A DNA stretch of 64,000 bases from Alentia gelatinosa (GCA_950022655.1 OX465583.1:12981298-13045297); one strand, 5' to 3'. Numbered from the stretch's first letter, positions 1 through 14,800 are shown. Numbers and translations are program-made. Notes: generated from the letters alone by a model not told the origin.

Positions 1-369
1 AAACCATCGTTTGTTGTATTTATTATCCATCTTCTCTAATAAATTACACCCAGTTATTGCCATATTAAAAGGTACAACAATGGGGACTATTTCTTTGCTC
101 TATAGCACAAAGGGACTATTTTCCCGTATACCATGGTTTTGAGTCTGTATAACACAGGTTTGAATCCGTAAACTACAGTTATGGTATCTGACAAGTTTTA
201 TATAATGGGTCCCCATACATTTTCAATGGGGGATTTGTATATGATGGATAATAAAACAGTATATCGAAGCACTGCTCTAAGAGATAGTTAGGGGCAATAG
301 TAATCCTTAAGTTGATAGGAGTCAATATTGGGGCGGGCGGTCGCATTATAAAATCTATGGGGAAGGAAT

Positions 370-695
370 TCTATACACAATATTGACTGGTTTCAGATAC
401 AAGCGGTCGTATGTTCTGAGGAGTTGTAATATCCGAGCGCATTCTAAGATATTGCGTAGAGTCAACACCGAGGAGTATACAACCGCCTTTATCTGAAACC
501 AGTCTATATTGTATTTTCCATTCACCTTTTCCTGTAGGGTATCATTATTAGTTCATTTAAGATACGTACTATTTTTTCATATGCACTATTTTTACGTATG
601 TATCAGCTTTTGCAGCCCAGGGCATGCAGACGCTCCATGTATGGTGATACACACTCCCTATGTGTCTTCTATGGACACTTTGTATTAGGTGGATA
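370..695 (-). mobile_element. Cap-hairpin element, family I (TTATCCACC type)
   Basis: The hairpin (370-520) starts ATTGACTGGTTTCAGATA and ends with its inverse, TATCTGAAACCAGTCTATAT. It is followed by the cap, which ends in TAGGTGGATA with internal TCTATGGACACTTTGTA. Four other copies of the same build occur in the window. The copy is inverted relative to 20480-20812. Confidence 0.65.
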
Positions 696-764
696 TTCCT
701 GTGTGCTCCGGTATGGTAATACACACTCCCTATGTGTTTTCTATGGACACTTTTTATTATCCAC

Positions 765-1048
765 CTAATATAAAGTGTCCATAGAAAAGACAGGAGTATG
801 TATGAACATACCCAGAGCATACAGATATGTTGTATGCTCCAGGTTGCAAAAGACGGAGCATATGAGTACGCCACTTGTTAGGAAAAGGTGGATAATAGAT
901 ATATTGACTGGTTTCAGATAAAAGCGGTCGTATGTTCCACGGAGTTGCCTCTGCGCAATATCCTTGCATACGCTCGGATATTACTGGGCATCAACTCCTC
1001 GGCGCATACGGCCGCTTGTATCTAGTCAATATTGTGTATATATTAGGT
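765..1048 (+). mobile_element. Cap-hairpin element, family I
   Basis: The cap starts TATCCACCTAATATAAAG and closes at AAAAGGTGGATAATAGATA (about 880-900). The hairpin then runs to about 1035 with a central ATATCC/GGATAT palindrome. One hairpin arm end is shortened. Confidence 0.65.
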
Positions 1049-2806
1049 GGAAATATCTATATGCTCTGGATATGGTGATACACACTCCCTATTTGTCTTC
1101 TATGGACACTTTGTATTAGGTGAATATATCTGTATGTTCCTAGTCTGGTGATACACACTCCCTATGTGTTTTCTACAGACACCTTGTATTAGGTGGATGA
1201 TAGAAATTGTGCTTGGAGATAACGTGTACGTGGAGTATGAGTGATGGACTCTGGGTGGGCTTCTAGTGGATTCTCCGGGGCTGTTTGTTAGACCCGGCCG
1301 GCCACTCCGCGGCCACATGGCCAGCCAAGTGTTTCCCCAACACTGAAGCACACCGGGACTGTCCCTCCTGTCACCGGCCACTCCACATCCAACACCACGC
1401 TCATGGTCCAGTGCGAACTCCCCGAGCCCACAATAGTCGAGATACTTGCATTTCTCAGTGAAGCGATAATCGTTAATAGCGATTATTAAAGATATCTTGA
1501 GTTTTCAAGATAAATACAATGATAATTAAACCCAATGGTTCGATAATTATCGCCAAATGTGTGATGATTATAAAACGGTCGCTATTAACGATTATCGCGT
1601 CTAAAATACCGGTCCCAGGGGGCCCGTTTTTTTAGACGAGATAGTCGTTAATAGCGATTATTAAACATTCAAGATGGTTTTCAAGATAAATGCAACAACC
1701 ATTGGCCCCAAGGATTTGATAATTATCGCCAAATGTATGATAATTTTTTTTTTTTTTTTTTTTTTTGTAATGTATGATAATTAGACTAGGGCCTCAAAAC
1801 GGTCTCTATTAACGATCATCTGGGGTCCCTAGTTGAAAATAGGATGTGATCAACAAAATATTTTGATCAAGGGGCTCTATACATCTTGTGTACCTATATC
1901 CCAAATTTCATAATTTTCTTGTGGTTAACGTGATCCTGAGAAATATTTAATTGAAAATGTGAAAAATGCAGGCACTGCATCACTTAGCTGACTGGTGCAT
2001 AACCTATTGCGATGCTCCGCGATTTTTACTAATCGCTAATAGCGATTGTCATGACAACAAAACACCATGCGTATTACTATGCCTTTTCTAAGACAATCGT
2101 CCAAACGACCGTTTTTGCGCCACTCTCACATGGCGCACTTCGACTAGGACACATGCCATCTTTTGTCATCCAAACTTTCGTATAATCGTTGGGCGATCTT
2201 AGATAATCGTTACTAATAAATGTCGTTACTGAAAAACAAGGTCCAGAACAACATGGGTGTTTGATAAGTGTCTTGGGATGTAAAATTCGGAGTAAATGAA
2301 TGTGACTATAACCGGGAACACGAATGTCATTTTGTTGTCATACTTTCCCTTCACCGAGAAACTAGCCGAATATATTTTCATTTCCGGTTCAATGCTGCCC
2401 GAGTTGTCGATACTGATTACTGCACGATTCCGGAAGTTGAACGATTTTATATCACATACAGTGTAGGATATCGAATTCTATATGTCACGTTTTGGCAATA
2501 TACCTAAGAGGAAAAGATATTAGTTGTGTTGGTTTTTTTCCCGTTTTTTTTTAAATTCGTGTATTTGCCACGTCTGAGTAATGGGAAACGATATACTGTG
2601 CGGAATGAAATATAATTCGCTATTTTGTACCTTTGGTTTTGTGCATTTTGATAGTTAAGGGGGGGAAAATCAATGGCCACTACATCATTTAATTCTGTAT
2701 CTGATATACACCTGTGGTATTTGACCATATTCCTCTCAATGTTAATTTGACGTAATTTGATGTATTGCTATTTGTAGAAGTTAATTTGATTTCTTTTTTC
2801 TTACAG

Positions 2807-2864
2807 CTCCAACCCCGGACAAGGGACGGAAACGGAAGATCCCGGGTGCTGGCAGTGGGCGAGA
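2807..2864 (+). CDS. ARNT: ARNT coding exon: basic N-terminal segment
   Basis: The exon follows a pyrimidine-rich acceptor ending ttcttacag and ends at a gtaagt donor. It reads [18 protein letters not shown] in the phase that joins the next exon. The KGRKRK cluster resembles a monopartite nuclear localisation signal, and ARNT is known to carry one before its bHLH. With no ATG it must be internal; upstream exon(s) are outside the window or unrecognised. Confidence 0.8.
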
Positions 2865-5800
2865 GTAAGTTCATCTGCTCAAATATAAACCGAAAATCAT
2901 TTGATAAGAATTTGTTTAGGTTGAGCATGTGTGCCCACTAGATGTCCATATATCCAAAACATGATGCATATGAATAGCCAGCAATCGATGGTTTTGTAGG
3001 CAGGCGGCCGTAAGCTGCTAGAGATTGACACGTAGTAAAACAGAGATGTCAGTTTTCCACTTTTCCGTGGAAATCCACTTTTTCATATTCAATACATGTT
3101 ATTTCTTTAGCTTGTGTGAAACAAAGATGATATTGATTTAACCTCATTTACACCAATAAGACTGGTTTGAACCTCCCAACAGACCGTCAGCCCCATGCCA
3201 TGGCAGACATTGACATATTATCCATGTTTTCTCAGTCTCTCTGAGGCAGTAAATTCCACATGAAAAATATTTCCACTTTTTTCTCTGGCCCAAACTGACA
3301 TCCCTTAGTAATATATAAGTGGTTTACAGAGCTGCTTGTCATCAAAACCATCGTCTGTTGTATTTAGTATCCATCATCTCCAATGAATTTAACCCAGCAA
3401 TTGCCATATTAAAGGGTATATCAGTAGCGACTATGTTTTTCGCTCTAAAGCAGGAAGGGGATACATGGTTTATGTATCACAGTCAATGTCGTTGATATTT
3501 TGATCATTTGAAGATAATGATTGTAGATAAACAGGATGTGGATATTTCCGTGGGTTTTTTCTCACTGGCATCCCTACTTGGGAACCAGAGAAGTGGACAG
3601 ACCACTTCCCTGTTGGGAACTGACCTAGTTCGTAGCCCCAGGAAGGATTCAGTAGTATATGTAAAAGACGCTTATCGTCAGGCTTCTTAGAGATCGGGGG
3701 AATAAACTTTTTCCACAGGCTGGGTTCGCACCTTATCTGCCTGGTTACCTACCATATCTAAAAAATAACGATTCTCGTCGGATCTGCTTGGAGTGTCTCC
3801 CGCACATAAGAAGAGAGTGAACCAAACTTAGGCTTGGAGACTGAGGGGCCACGAGAGTGACAATCTCGTGGAGGGTAAAACAAGAATCTGTTCTTCTTTT
3901 TTGTAGATCTATTGGCAGAAGTACCTTTTCTCTTATGACTTATTTCAAGCCATGCTGAAATCAAAGTTTATTCATGTATTTTTTGTATCTGCTAGTCTCG
4001 AGAGAAAGCAATGAGACCACAACGCTTGTTACCTACCTTTGGTCGGATCCGCTTGGAGTGTCTCCCGCTGATAGAGACAGAGTGAACCAGACCTATGGCT
4101 GGAGACTGAAGGGCCACAAGAGAAAAGAACTATACGATAGTTCCAGGTATTAATAGTAGGGGGCGCCACTAATATGACACGACGAAGTCGCTAGTTTAAT
4201 ACACACAAACACCTTGCAACGTATTCTATAGCATTGGATCACTGAGTGTAGGAGCGTAATACGTTTATGATACCCGTGTATATTATATCGAGCGAAATAA
4301 TAACGATTACTTCATATTCTTGGGTATTCCAGCTTACACGGGGTTAAAATAAAAAATCTAATGGAGGGGTTCGTTCTGAGCAAATGTGTCCGTTAATGCA
4401 GGATGTTCCCTTACACGGGGTGTTCGTTAGACAGTGTTCTACTGTACTTATTATCACGATCTGCAAAAAAAAATCTGATTCCTGTTTTTGAAAATAAATT
4501 GATTTAGGAACATACATCAGGAAACGTCACGAAATTGCATACGATTGTTTATATAGCATGAGTTGTCTTTGCGAAATGATTTCACGAAGCGGAGCTGAGG
4601 GATATCTGTAGTGGAAGACAACGAATGCCATATAAACAAAGAAATTGAGGGATGTCTAGATTCTATCCTAGCTATCACATGTTTTAACTTAATATGTCAC
4701 CAGTGGCATATGAATATTGTATGGCATAACCGTGGCATACAGTCACACCGTGTTAAGTCTATGGAGATTTATATGAGAGGTAGGATAAATATCAGAAGGA
4801 TACTCTTATATGATTTTGTGTAATTGTTTTTACCGTTCCGTTGGAGTCTTAGCCCCGTAGTTCGTAGTTTTTTTTATATTCTTATATGATGTAGCAATGA
4901 AAGGAAACCAGTGGTAAACAAACGGTGGAAGGTGAAGTTTTCACTGAGGGAGGCGCATTGAGACATTTGGTTGGTTGCCGGCGTCGCGTGCCGCTGGGAG
5001 ATAGTGTGTGTGGCCCTCACAGGTCCTGATTGGGTGTATTCACTCATTAATCTGTAACTTGACGCGTCCCTCACCAAGCCTCACCCCACCCTCCACAATC
5101 TCCCCCTCCCTCCCTTCGTGTGCCCCTTCCCTCTGCCAGCTAATACGGTAGTCCCGCCGCTTGTATCTTTGTACTGAAGCACGCCCCTTCACGTCACTGC
5201 AGCATACAGATCCCCAGTTTTTATAGCCACGGTAATCCCCAGATTCTACTTTCCCCACACCCCCTCACTCACCCATCTATGCTTTAATTGTTAAGAGAAA
5301 ACGTAGTTAGTGAGCCCGTAGCGATAGCCGTTCGAGGTCTTTAGTCCCATAAAATACATCCCGACATCAGTGGCGGAAAGACATGTTTTATGAGACTAAA
5401 GACAGATAGTGGAATCGCTACGGGTTTACTCACTAAGTTTTCTTATTATCATACACCTAAAAATTACAAAAAATGTCATTATATGTACTTGCGAAATAAA
5501 CTACCGGCACAGTGCGCCTGAACTTTCACTACCTCACAGGGAGCCCGAACATTGTTTATACTACACCCCTAGCAGCGGTTAGTATTTCACAGACTTTCAG
5601 CCATTGGTGGGTAAATGTATGGTATTTGGATAGGTAAAAATACAAGAAACACATGAAATGATAACTTCTATATTTAATTTATTATTATTTATTTTAATTT
5701 CTATATAAAAGATATATATTTTTTATAAAAAAAAAAACTTCTATATTTGTCTTTATTCCCCATTGAGAACCCTCTTTCCCATGACGCTCAGCCCTCCTTC

Positions 5801-8800
5801 GCACACAACCGTCCACCCATGGCCTCACTGCCCTTCCTGCTCTATCCACTCCTCCTGTACCCCTACCCTCTCTCAATCCCATCTCCCCCACTCTCTAACC
5901 TCTCCTCCTGTACCCCTACCCTCTCTCAATCCCATCTCCCCCACTCTCTAACCTCTCCTCCTGTACCCCTACCCTCTCTCAATCCCATCTCCCCCACTCT
6001 CTAACCTCTCCTCCTGTACCCCTACCCTCTCTCAATCCCATCTCCCCCACTCTCTAACCTCTCCTCCTGTACCCCTACCCTCTCTCAATCCCATCTCCCC
6101 CACTCTCTAACCTCTCCTCCTCCACTCCTACCCTCTCTCAATCCCATCTCCCCCACTCTCTAACCTCTCCTCCTGTACCCCTACCCTCTCTCAATCCCAT
6201 CTCCCCCACTCTCTAACCTCTCCTCCTCCACTCCTACCCTCTCTCAATCCCATCTCCCCCACTCTCTAACCTCTCCTCCTGTACTCCTACCCTCTCTCAA
6301 TCCCATCTCCCTCACTCTCTGCCCTCTCCTCCTCCACTCCTACCCCCTCTCAAACCCATTTCCCTCACTCTCTACCCTCTCCTCCTCCACTCCTACCCTC
6401 TCTCAAACCCATCTCCCTCACTCTCTGCCCTCTCCTCCTCCACTCCTACCCTCTCTCAAACCCATCCCCCCACTCTCTACCCACTCCTCCTCCACTCCTA
6501 CCCTCTCTCAATCCCACCTCCCACACTCTCTGCCCTCTCCTCCTCCACTCCTACCCTCTCTCCATCCCATCTCCCCCACTCTCTACCCTCATCTCCTCCA
6601 CTCCTACCCTCTCTCAAACCCATCTCCCCCACTCTCTGCCCTCTCCTCCTCCTCCACTCCTACCCTCTCTCAAACCCATCTCCCCCACTCTCTGCCCTCT
6701 CCTCCACTCCTACCCTCTCTCAAACCCATCTCCCCCACTCTCTACCCTCTCCTCCTCCTCCACTCCTACCCTCTCTCAAACCCATCTCCCCCACTTTCTC
6801 TACCCACTCCTCCTCCACTCCTACCCTCTCTCAAACCCATCTCCCCCACTCTCTGCCCTCTCCTCCTCCACTCCTACCCTCTCTCAATCCCATCCCCCCA
6901 CTCTCTACCCACTCCTCCTCCACTCCTACCCCCTCTCAATCCCATCTCCCCCACTCTCTACCCTCTCCTCCTCCACTCCTACCCTCTCTCAAACCCATCT
7001 CCCCCACTCTCTACCCTCTCCTCCTCCACTCCTACCCTCTCTCAATCCCATCTCCCCCACTCTCTACCCTCTCCTCCTCCACTCCTACCCTCTCTCAATC
7101 CCATCTCCCCCACTCTCTAACCTCTCCTCCTGTACCCCTACCCTCTCTCCATCCCATCTCCCCCACTCTCTACCCTCTCCTCCTCTACCCCTACCCTCTC
7201 TCCATCCCATCTCCCCCACTCTCTACCCTCTTCTCCTCCACTCCTACCCTCTCTCCATCCCATCTCCCCCACTCTCTACCCTCTTCTCCACTCCTACCCT
7301 CTCTCCATCCCATCTCCCCCACTCTCTACCCTCTCCTCCTCCTCCACTCCTACCCCCTCTCAAACCCATCTCCCCCACTCTCTGCCCTCTCCTCCTCCTC
7401 CACTCCTACCCTCTCTCCATCCCATCTCCCCCACTCTCTACCCTCTCCTCCTCCTCCACTCCTACCCCCTCTCAAACCCATCTCCCCCACTCTCTGCCCT
7501 CTCCTCCTCCTCCACTCATACCCCCTCTCAAACCCATCTCCCACACTGATCAGAGGCTGTCGTATATTTTAGGCCACATCACACACAGAGGGGTAGGGTG
7601 GGCGGGTGGTAGACGGGAGACTCCCTTCGAGCTGCTCGTCCCTGGCCAGGAAGGCATATCAGGGACTATGGTGGGATCCGGATTCAAATAGTGTTTCCCT
7701 AAAAAATCTTATAGATTGACTTGTGCTTCATATCTAATTAGTTTAAGGAAGCATTTGTTTGCAAATGATAACTAAAGAAAAACATTCTCTGAAATTATAT
7801 TATGAGAATATTGCATCATTTCCAACCAAGCCCTTTTTCTATATTCTCCACCTACCATGACAGTGCTTTGACATATGGAAGATATCAGAAAAAGGTGAAT
7901 TTTGCTACTTTTCTATTTCGATAACAAAACAGTATTTTGACTTCTACCATGAGCAGAACAAAAGTTAAGGTATCAAAATGCTTGTAAACGAAATTCAAAA
8001 AACAACTAGTTTTCAGTTCCCGATATGGTTGCGTGGCCTCTTGGGAAAATAGCTATTGTGATATGGAAGTGGCCATATTGCAACCCTGTGACAGCTCTGC
8101 CATCATCTGCCATCGTCCGCCAGAAAATTGTAAGATAGTGCCACTGAAGTCAGGGGCCAACCACTGTTATCAGTTGTTATAATCTACAGATAATATTGAG
8201 ACCAGGATCAAATTCCTCCATGGAAAGCCAAAAAAAAAATTTCTGATTAACCCTTTAAGGACGGCTGCCTGGGGACCAGCTACTCCTATAAGGACAGATA
8301 CTGGTGGCAGTTTGTCTGGCTAGAGGACGGGCACATAATGGTTAAAATTGATATTTAAGTTTGTAATCATGCTATATCATACATAATCATAAATATTTTA
8401 TTTCTTTTTGATAGAAATACTAAATATGGTGCTATATCTACCTTTCCTGAAGATTTCATGAATATTGCTCTTTTATTTCTTTGTTAAAATTTCTTTGTTA
8501 ATATTGGAACAATGATGCCTCAAGGCATCATGCGTCTTTAGTGCGGTGATGCCTCCAGACATCATGCGTCTTTAGTGCGGTGATGCCTCCAGGCATCATG
8601 GTCCTTAAAGGGTCAAATGCATTGATAATTGGTCCCGCCACCTGGGTTTTTGGTTGGTGTTGGGGCAAGATGGCCGCCTCCATAGCGCAATAGCTATGTG
8701 GGCAAGATGGCCGCCCCCATAGCGCAATAGCTATGTGCCCTATAGGGGACAGAGCCATTGTTAGTTCATGAAGCAGTCACTAGGTGGTCGGGGGACAACA

Positions 8801-11800
8801 CCTGTATTCTGGCTCTTTGTTCTTACGAAATTCAGCTGCCTTTCAATGTTTTACCAAGGTTCCTTTGACTCTCTACACCGATCCCAGAGCAGGAAGATAT
8901 AATGCTAAAACCCAGTACATCATGTCTTTTACATGGAACACTTTATTTACATATATGAGCAAGGCAAGAAAAGTGACATTCCCAATTATCACTCACTTCT
9001 TTTGTACCTCCAATAGTGAAGAACAGCTACTTTTTCACCTCCTTTAGTGAAGAACACCTATTCCTATATACCTATGAGCGAACAACCTATGATTACTTAA
9101 CGCTGCTGGGGGTGGAATAACTTTTGTTTACTGCCCAGGTTGAAGTTACTGCCCAGGTTGACGTTTACTGCCCAGGTTGACGTTTACTGCCCAGGTTGAC
9201 GTTCGGTTTTTATCGATATTAGCCGACAATTGAAGGTATATAGGAATAGGGAAACCACGTACCAGTGGGAATAAGTCAAAGTTACGAGGTAAGGCTTGGA
9301 AAAATTACTGCCCAAGGCGTAGCCGCGGGCAGTAATTTTTCCAAGCCTTACCGAGTAACTTTGACTTATTCCCACCGGAACATAGTTTCCCTCTACTCTG
9401 GGGGTGTCATGGCGGCGCCCATGGATCATAGGCTATATGCCGTATAGTGAGCAGCTCGGCCGTGTCTAGGAGCAGCTCGGCGGCGACTGAGCGCCGTAAA
9501 TTGGCCGCCTCTTGTGGGCGGCGCGCCGGGGAGAGCACGACTCGGCGGGTAATTAGAGTGAGAGACGGAGACTTCCCGGTACAGGTGTTAGGACAGTCGG
9601 CAGGGAGCGCGGGTAAATAGATGCTAATCACCACCAGAGGTGTTTCAGATGGTGCCACCACACCACCACCACCACCACCACCACCACCACCCCCACCACC
9701 ACCACCACCACGTGGAGTAACTCTAACATGGGACATGTTAACTGTGTCGGGGATGACAGTTTTCCACTTTTCTATGGAAATCTATATTTTCATTTCCAGT
9801 TTAAGAATATATTTTCCTTGTATAAAACGAAGAAAGTGTAAATTAAGCCGCATTCACGCCAATAAAGCAGTCGTTTGAACCTCTCCACAGACCCTCAGCC
9901 CATTCTTTGGCAATAGTGATGTGTTTTCCAAGTTTTCTCCGTCTGTTTGAGGCAGTGAATTCCTCATGAAAAATATTTCCACTTTTATTCCTGACCCCCA
10001 ACTGACATCCCTGCAGTGTGTATACAAAAACTGGTATTAGGAAGATGGATAAGGTATAAATGAAATAGGAAGATATAATTATTATCACCAATGTGAGTAT
10101 ATTCTCATGGTAAACTAGCAGTAAATAGCCCCTGAATTACCCTAATATCTAAACAAGACTCACCAGCGACGTATCTCTACATTTTGGTACTTTACGATTT
10201 GTACTAATTTTTTTTTTTTTTTTTTTTTTTTTCGAAAATCAATTTTTGAAAAACCCCAGTTATAAGCCAACCCCGACGTTGGCAAACATCTATATGCTGA
10301 TTTTTTCAAAATTCCTTAAAAAATCGGCTTATAAGCGGGTATTTGGGTTAGAAAGTGCGGATAAAGAAAGAGTGGAGTGGCTGAATTATTGACGCAGTTT
10401 GTGTTGACTGAGACCAAAAGTCGTCTGCTCACCAAGCAGCGCGTCTGCGTCTGTAGCGCGTCTACTGCGCGTCTGCAGCGCGTCTGCAGCGCGTCCGTCC
10501 ACTCTCGGTGTGACATATCACTTGATTAACTACCCACTTCGTGGTGCACGACGGCAAGGTAATAAAAACTACTCATACCTGTGTTCTCATTAATTCTACC
10601 TGTACAAACACAGACAGGTATCCACAGCGTTGCTCAACTTTCATCTCCGCTCATCTAATATCCGGGAGGATTTCTCATGCTAATATCATATTAGCATGAG
10701 AAATCCTCACGGAAGCTGGTCTTTTTAAAAGTATTTTATTGAAATCTAAAGGACCCGCAGTAGGAGAGGATCTTTACACTAAGCCCCGTTCGTTGGATTT
10801 ATTATCCATCTATTCGAGTAAATTAAACCCAGGAATTGCCATATCATATGGTCTATCAGTAGGGACTATTTCTTTGGTTTCCGGCACAAAGGGAACATTT
10901 TCCCGTATTCAATGACTTTGAGGCTGTAATCAAAGGGTTCAAATTCGTTAACAATGGTCGGTTTCCGACAACATAAGAACAATTGTCAGTGGTTTGCTGT
11001 GGTCCCAGACATTTTCAATGGGGACTTTGTAATCGATGGACGATGAGTCATAATCCTTGATACATCTGTATACATTAGCCACAAAGCTAAAGGGCAAGTA
11101 AGTGAGTGAATGAGTAAAGTATGGTGATGATTCAAATGTTAAGGTGAAAAAAACATGCAAACTAAATTTAAGTATACCCTTAAGTACACTGCTTCTGATA
11201 CAATATGGTCTGTATTATGGTCCCCACAATGAAACAAATAAGAGGTATTAAACTGTGTATTGGATCATATTGCCTGAATACATATATCTTTCGGTTTACA
11301 TGTATATGTAAGTGTGTTAATGGACCGTGTAAAGTGGAGAAATATGCCCTATCCTGTTGGCTTTTATCATCAAATGGTCCTCATCAAATGGTAATGGTCA
11401 CTATGATCACCAACATAAGCTCATGCTTTGAAGTGCCGTCAGTCCTGAAATATGACATTTGCATATATCATAAACATAGTCGGGGTGGGAAGTAAGCTTA
11501 GTGGTTAAGGCACTGGACTTGTAACTCCAAGATTGTAGGACTTTGTGCCCCAGCAGTGATAGATTTACTGCTATATCAAAGGCCAATCGTTCTCATACCA
11601 TGTCTATGTGGTGTAGGAACTAGAAGAATTCTCACCTCGGTAAATGTGTAGGGGTGAGATTTCTACCTAAATGCATCTCATAGATTCGTTCATCATCAAA
11701 CCCAAAGTATGTTTGATAGAACATATTGGACGTTAAACTACCCAAACAACCAAAAATCTTACATAGTCATTGTTAAGGTCATTATACACAAATCTAGATA

Positions 11801-14800
11801 TAACTCCTCAGATTTACAAAAGATGTTCTGTGTTGATATTTAAAACTAAGATAAAATGTTCATTTAAAAGCAGAGATAGACCTGGCTGACAGTTCGCACT
11901 AGGAACAGGGGGGGGGGGGGGGAATGTTGAAAAGTAAGGACATCTGAACATACCCAGTGATTTGAAAGTAATGAGCATATACCGGATATTACCTGGAAAC
12001 AACTCAATAAAATGGTCGGTTCGTGCCTCGTTATGTACTCAGATGTCAGGTCATACATTCGTAAAGCTATAAAGCCATGTGTTTCCCCAATTACCACACA
12101 TCAGTCTCTATTCAACTTCTGGTATCGGTGACTTCTGCTCTGCAATTATCTCTTTTTATTTCATAAAATTTCTTCTTTTTTTCCATCAGAAGTGTTTTTT
12201 GCCTCGTCATGTCATATATATATATATATATATTTTTTTTTAATTTATTAATTGTCACAATTCCTATCCTGGTACAATCACACTACAGAGCACAGCCGAT
12301 CAAAATCTTTTAGAAATGAGAGATTTGTCAAATGTCTATTTTCCGGTGGAAATCCACTTTTTCATATTCAGTATATATTTCTTTTCCTTGTACCAAACAA
12401 AGATACTATTGATTTTTGCCTCATCTACGCCAACAGTGGTCTGAACCTCCCCACAGACCCTCACTCCCATGCCATGGCCGGCAAAGACATTTTATCCCAA
12501 GTTTTCCCGATCTCTCTTAGCCAGAACTGACCTGACCCCAACTGACATCACTGAGAAATCTTTAATTTAAAAAAAATAAATTTATACTTCACTGAGAAAT
12601 CTTGTAATTAATATTTGTTGTATATTTTCTTTTTCTCTGCACAGCTCGGACGACGAAGACCCCCAGGGCGGTTATGGGGGCAGTGAAGCCGACCCTAACG
12701 ACAAGGAGCGGTTGGCAAGGTAGGCCTGATTTATACGAACAGACACCGGTCACTGACCGGTCATCACAGTCTCCTCCATGGAGACCGGTCACTCATCTAC
12801 CTCACCGCACCCACATCACCATTAAACATCTGTACCTGTCAACCAGGATCCTTAAGGGCCGGTTCCACCATCACGATGGATTTGCCGTGGTATATCTTGG
12901 TATATCTTACAGTGTCACAATATGTCGCACCTCCTTTGTCGTGATACGTCGCGCCCGATGATATGTGTACTTTTTCGCCATGTTGTGTGTATATTTTGGT
13001 GCTCCACCACTATGACACCTCAAGATCTATTGCCGGCATATTGCGATATATTGCGACGAGAACGCTGCATAGGTGCTTAAACAGACCGATGCATCGCGGC
13101 AAGTATGCACATGATTGTTCAAAACCTAGCAAGATTTAGCAAGACAACCAAATCATGACTATTCTTGTGATATATTGTGTGTTGGTGGAACCAACATTTA
13201 AAGTGGGATTCACATGATGGGATTCATGTACCTCACAGGGTGTTTGTCTGAGACAAATCCTGCTGAGATTCTGTATTTTAACACGATCTATTTGTCTAAA
13301 TTGTAGGGTTCCATTTTCCTGAGACATTTATCCCTAAAGAGCAACTGAATCTCATGAGATTTTTAATCCTGTGGGGTACATGAATCTCATCGTGTGAATT
13401 CCACTTATCAAATTAAAAATAGCTTATATCGTGATTGGCATTTTATCAGTTGAGGAATACTTCCATGAATTTGAGGAAGGATCAATGGTGTACCAAGTAA
13501 GATAATTGTGTATTACTAAGTAAAGGTGTGCAGAATTGAGTGGCCGTCGGCGCCTAGGCCTAGATCATGCTTTTAAATGTCTCGAATATCCGTGGTCCAG
13601 TAGAGGCATTCCCTGTGGGAATCTGTTTCTATTATTGGATTGTCATTTAGGTACCACTCCATCACCCTTTTTATAAAGGTAGTGAAAACGCAACATTCAA
13701 AATTCAAAATAACACCATTGGGTTAGAAATACGAACAATCTGCTTATGGTAAAACAAGTTTAATTGAACCTATTGGACGTTAAGCTACCCAACCAAACAA
13801 ATTATGGTAAAAGAGGGATACATACACAATATCACCATGATTTCGATCTGAGAGGCCGTATTCTCCGCGTAGTTGACACGTAGTAATACTCCGAGCGATA
13901 GCGAGGAGTGTTGCGTAGCGTCAACTACAAGGAGAATACAGCCACACAGATCGAAATTATGGTAATGTTGTATTTATTACTCACTTATTTTTAGATTTAA
14001 GCAATAAATATAATCGTTAGAAAACTTTTTAACGTAATTAAGAAGCTATGTTTGGGACGACTTTCATCTCAAAAATCTGTATCCTCCTAGGAGGGTACGG
14101 AGCTCCGTATCCTCCTCAGTAGCGATCTGTAATCTCCATAGGCTTAGTATGGAGACTCGATATCAGGTGGGTAATAAATACTTTGCTGATTACTAATATG
14201 GCTAAGTTCCGTTTGTCCCTCCTGTCCGCTACTAAGTAGAGGAGCGGAATGGAAGATGGGCAGCTAGACCAGGATTTGGAGGTCCTGGTCATGGCACCAT
14301 TAAGGGCCATCCATTAAGTATGTACGAATCTTTTGAAACAGTGACACCAGTTGTGTTGCTGGAATTGAAACAAGCCCGGGACATGATGGATCTGGTACTT
14401 TACCCTTTTCACATTTATTGTATCGCGTCCTTCATTTAATGATTTAAAAGAAAACAGAAAAACAAAACTCATATATTTTTATAGAAGTTTTGCAGGGGCC
14501 ATCTATAAATATGAGGGTGGTTGCGGCCCCTAAGATTCGAGGTCAACTCTCGACTGTATAGCCCTCCCAAGGCGCTAGAAAATATCATGTAAGGAGGTCA
14601 GGGTGAAGGTCGGGGTTTGCTGCGAATGCAGTCATTGGCTACTCGGTCTACTCTATTCCTTATATGGACTTAAGGTAATGGGACAACTCCATGCTGATAT
14701 GGACGCACTGAGGGTGGGGGTCAAACATTTTAGAAATTTTGCGTATGCTCTTCCTTTGTTTTATTACGTACAAGAATGGGAGGGGAGGTTTGGGGATCTA

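Larger units (their letters stand above)
1..2806. other. ARNT upstream intron, repeat-filled
   Basis: No coding exon was recognised. The stretch holds two cap-hairpin elements (370-695 and 765-1048), related cap fragments to about 1200, a degenerate inverted-repeat family built on TCGTTAATAGCGATTA (about 1460-1840 and 2020-2230), and a T tract at 1746-1766. The rest of 1840-2806 shows nothing identifiable. Confidence 0.6.
2865..12644. other. ARNT intron 1 in window (9.8 kb)
   Basis: No exon was recognised. Contents are listed separately where distinct: hAT-like MITEs, a duplicated unit of about 110 bp at 3742-3870 and 4029-4135, a family IV element at 5294-5605, the CT-rich minisatellite, a piggyBac-like MITE, a long hairpin at 9247-9392, simple repeats ((ACC)n 9655-9712; T run near 10208-10232; (TA)n near 12211-12231) and a SINE at 11482-11756. 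Stretches 7550-8240, 10240-11480 and 11760-12200 show no identifiable feature. Confidence 0.6.

Noticed and set aside
5747..6004. Open frames across the C/T minisatellite, both strands
   Set aside because: They follow from the repeat composition (Pro/Ser/Leu or Gly/Arg/Glu strings) and have no homology.
9407..9736. Open frame with polyglycine
   Set aside because: It comes from an (ACC)n simple repeat read on the minus strand; no flanking domain was recognised.
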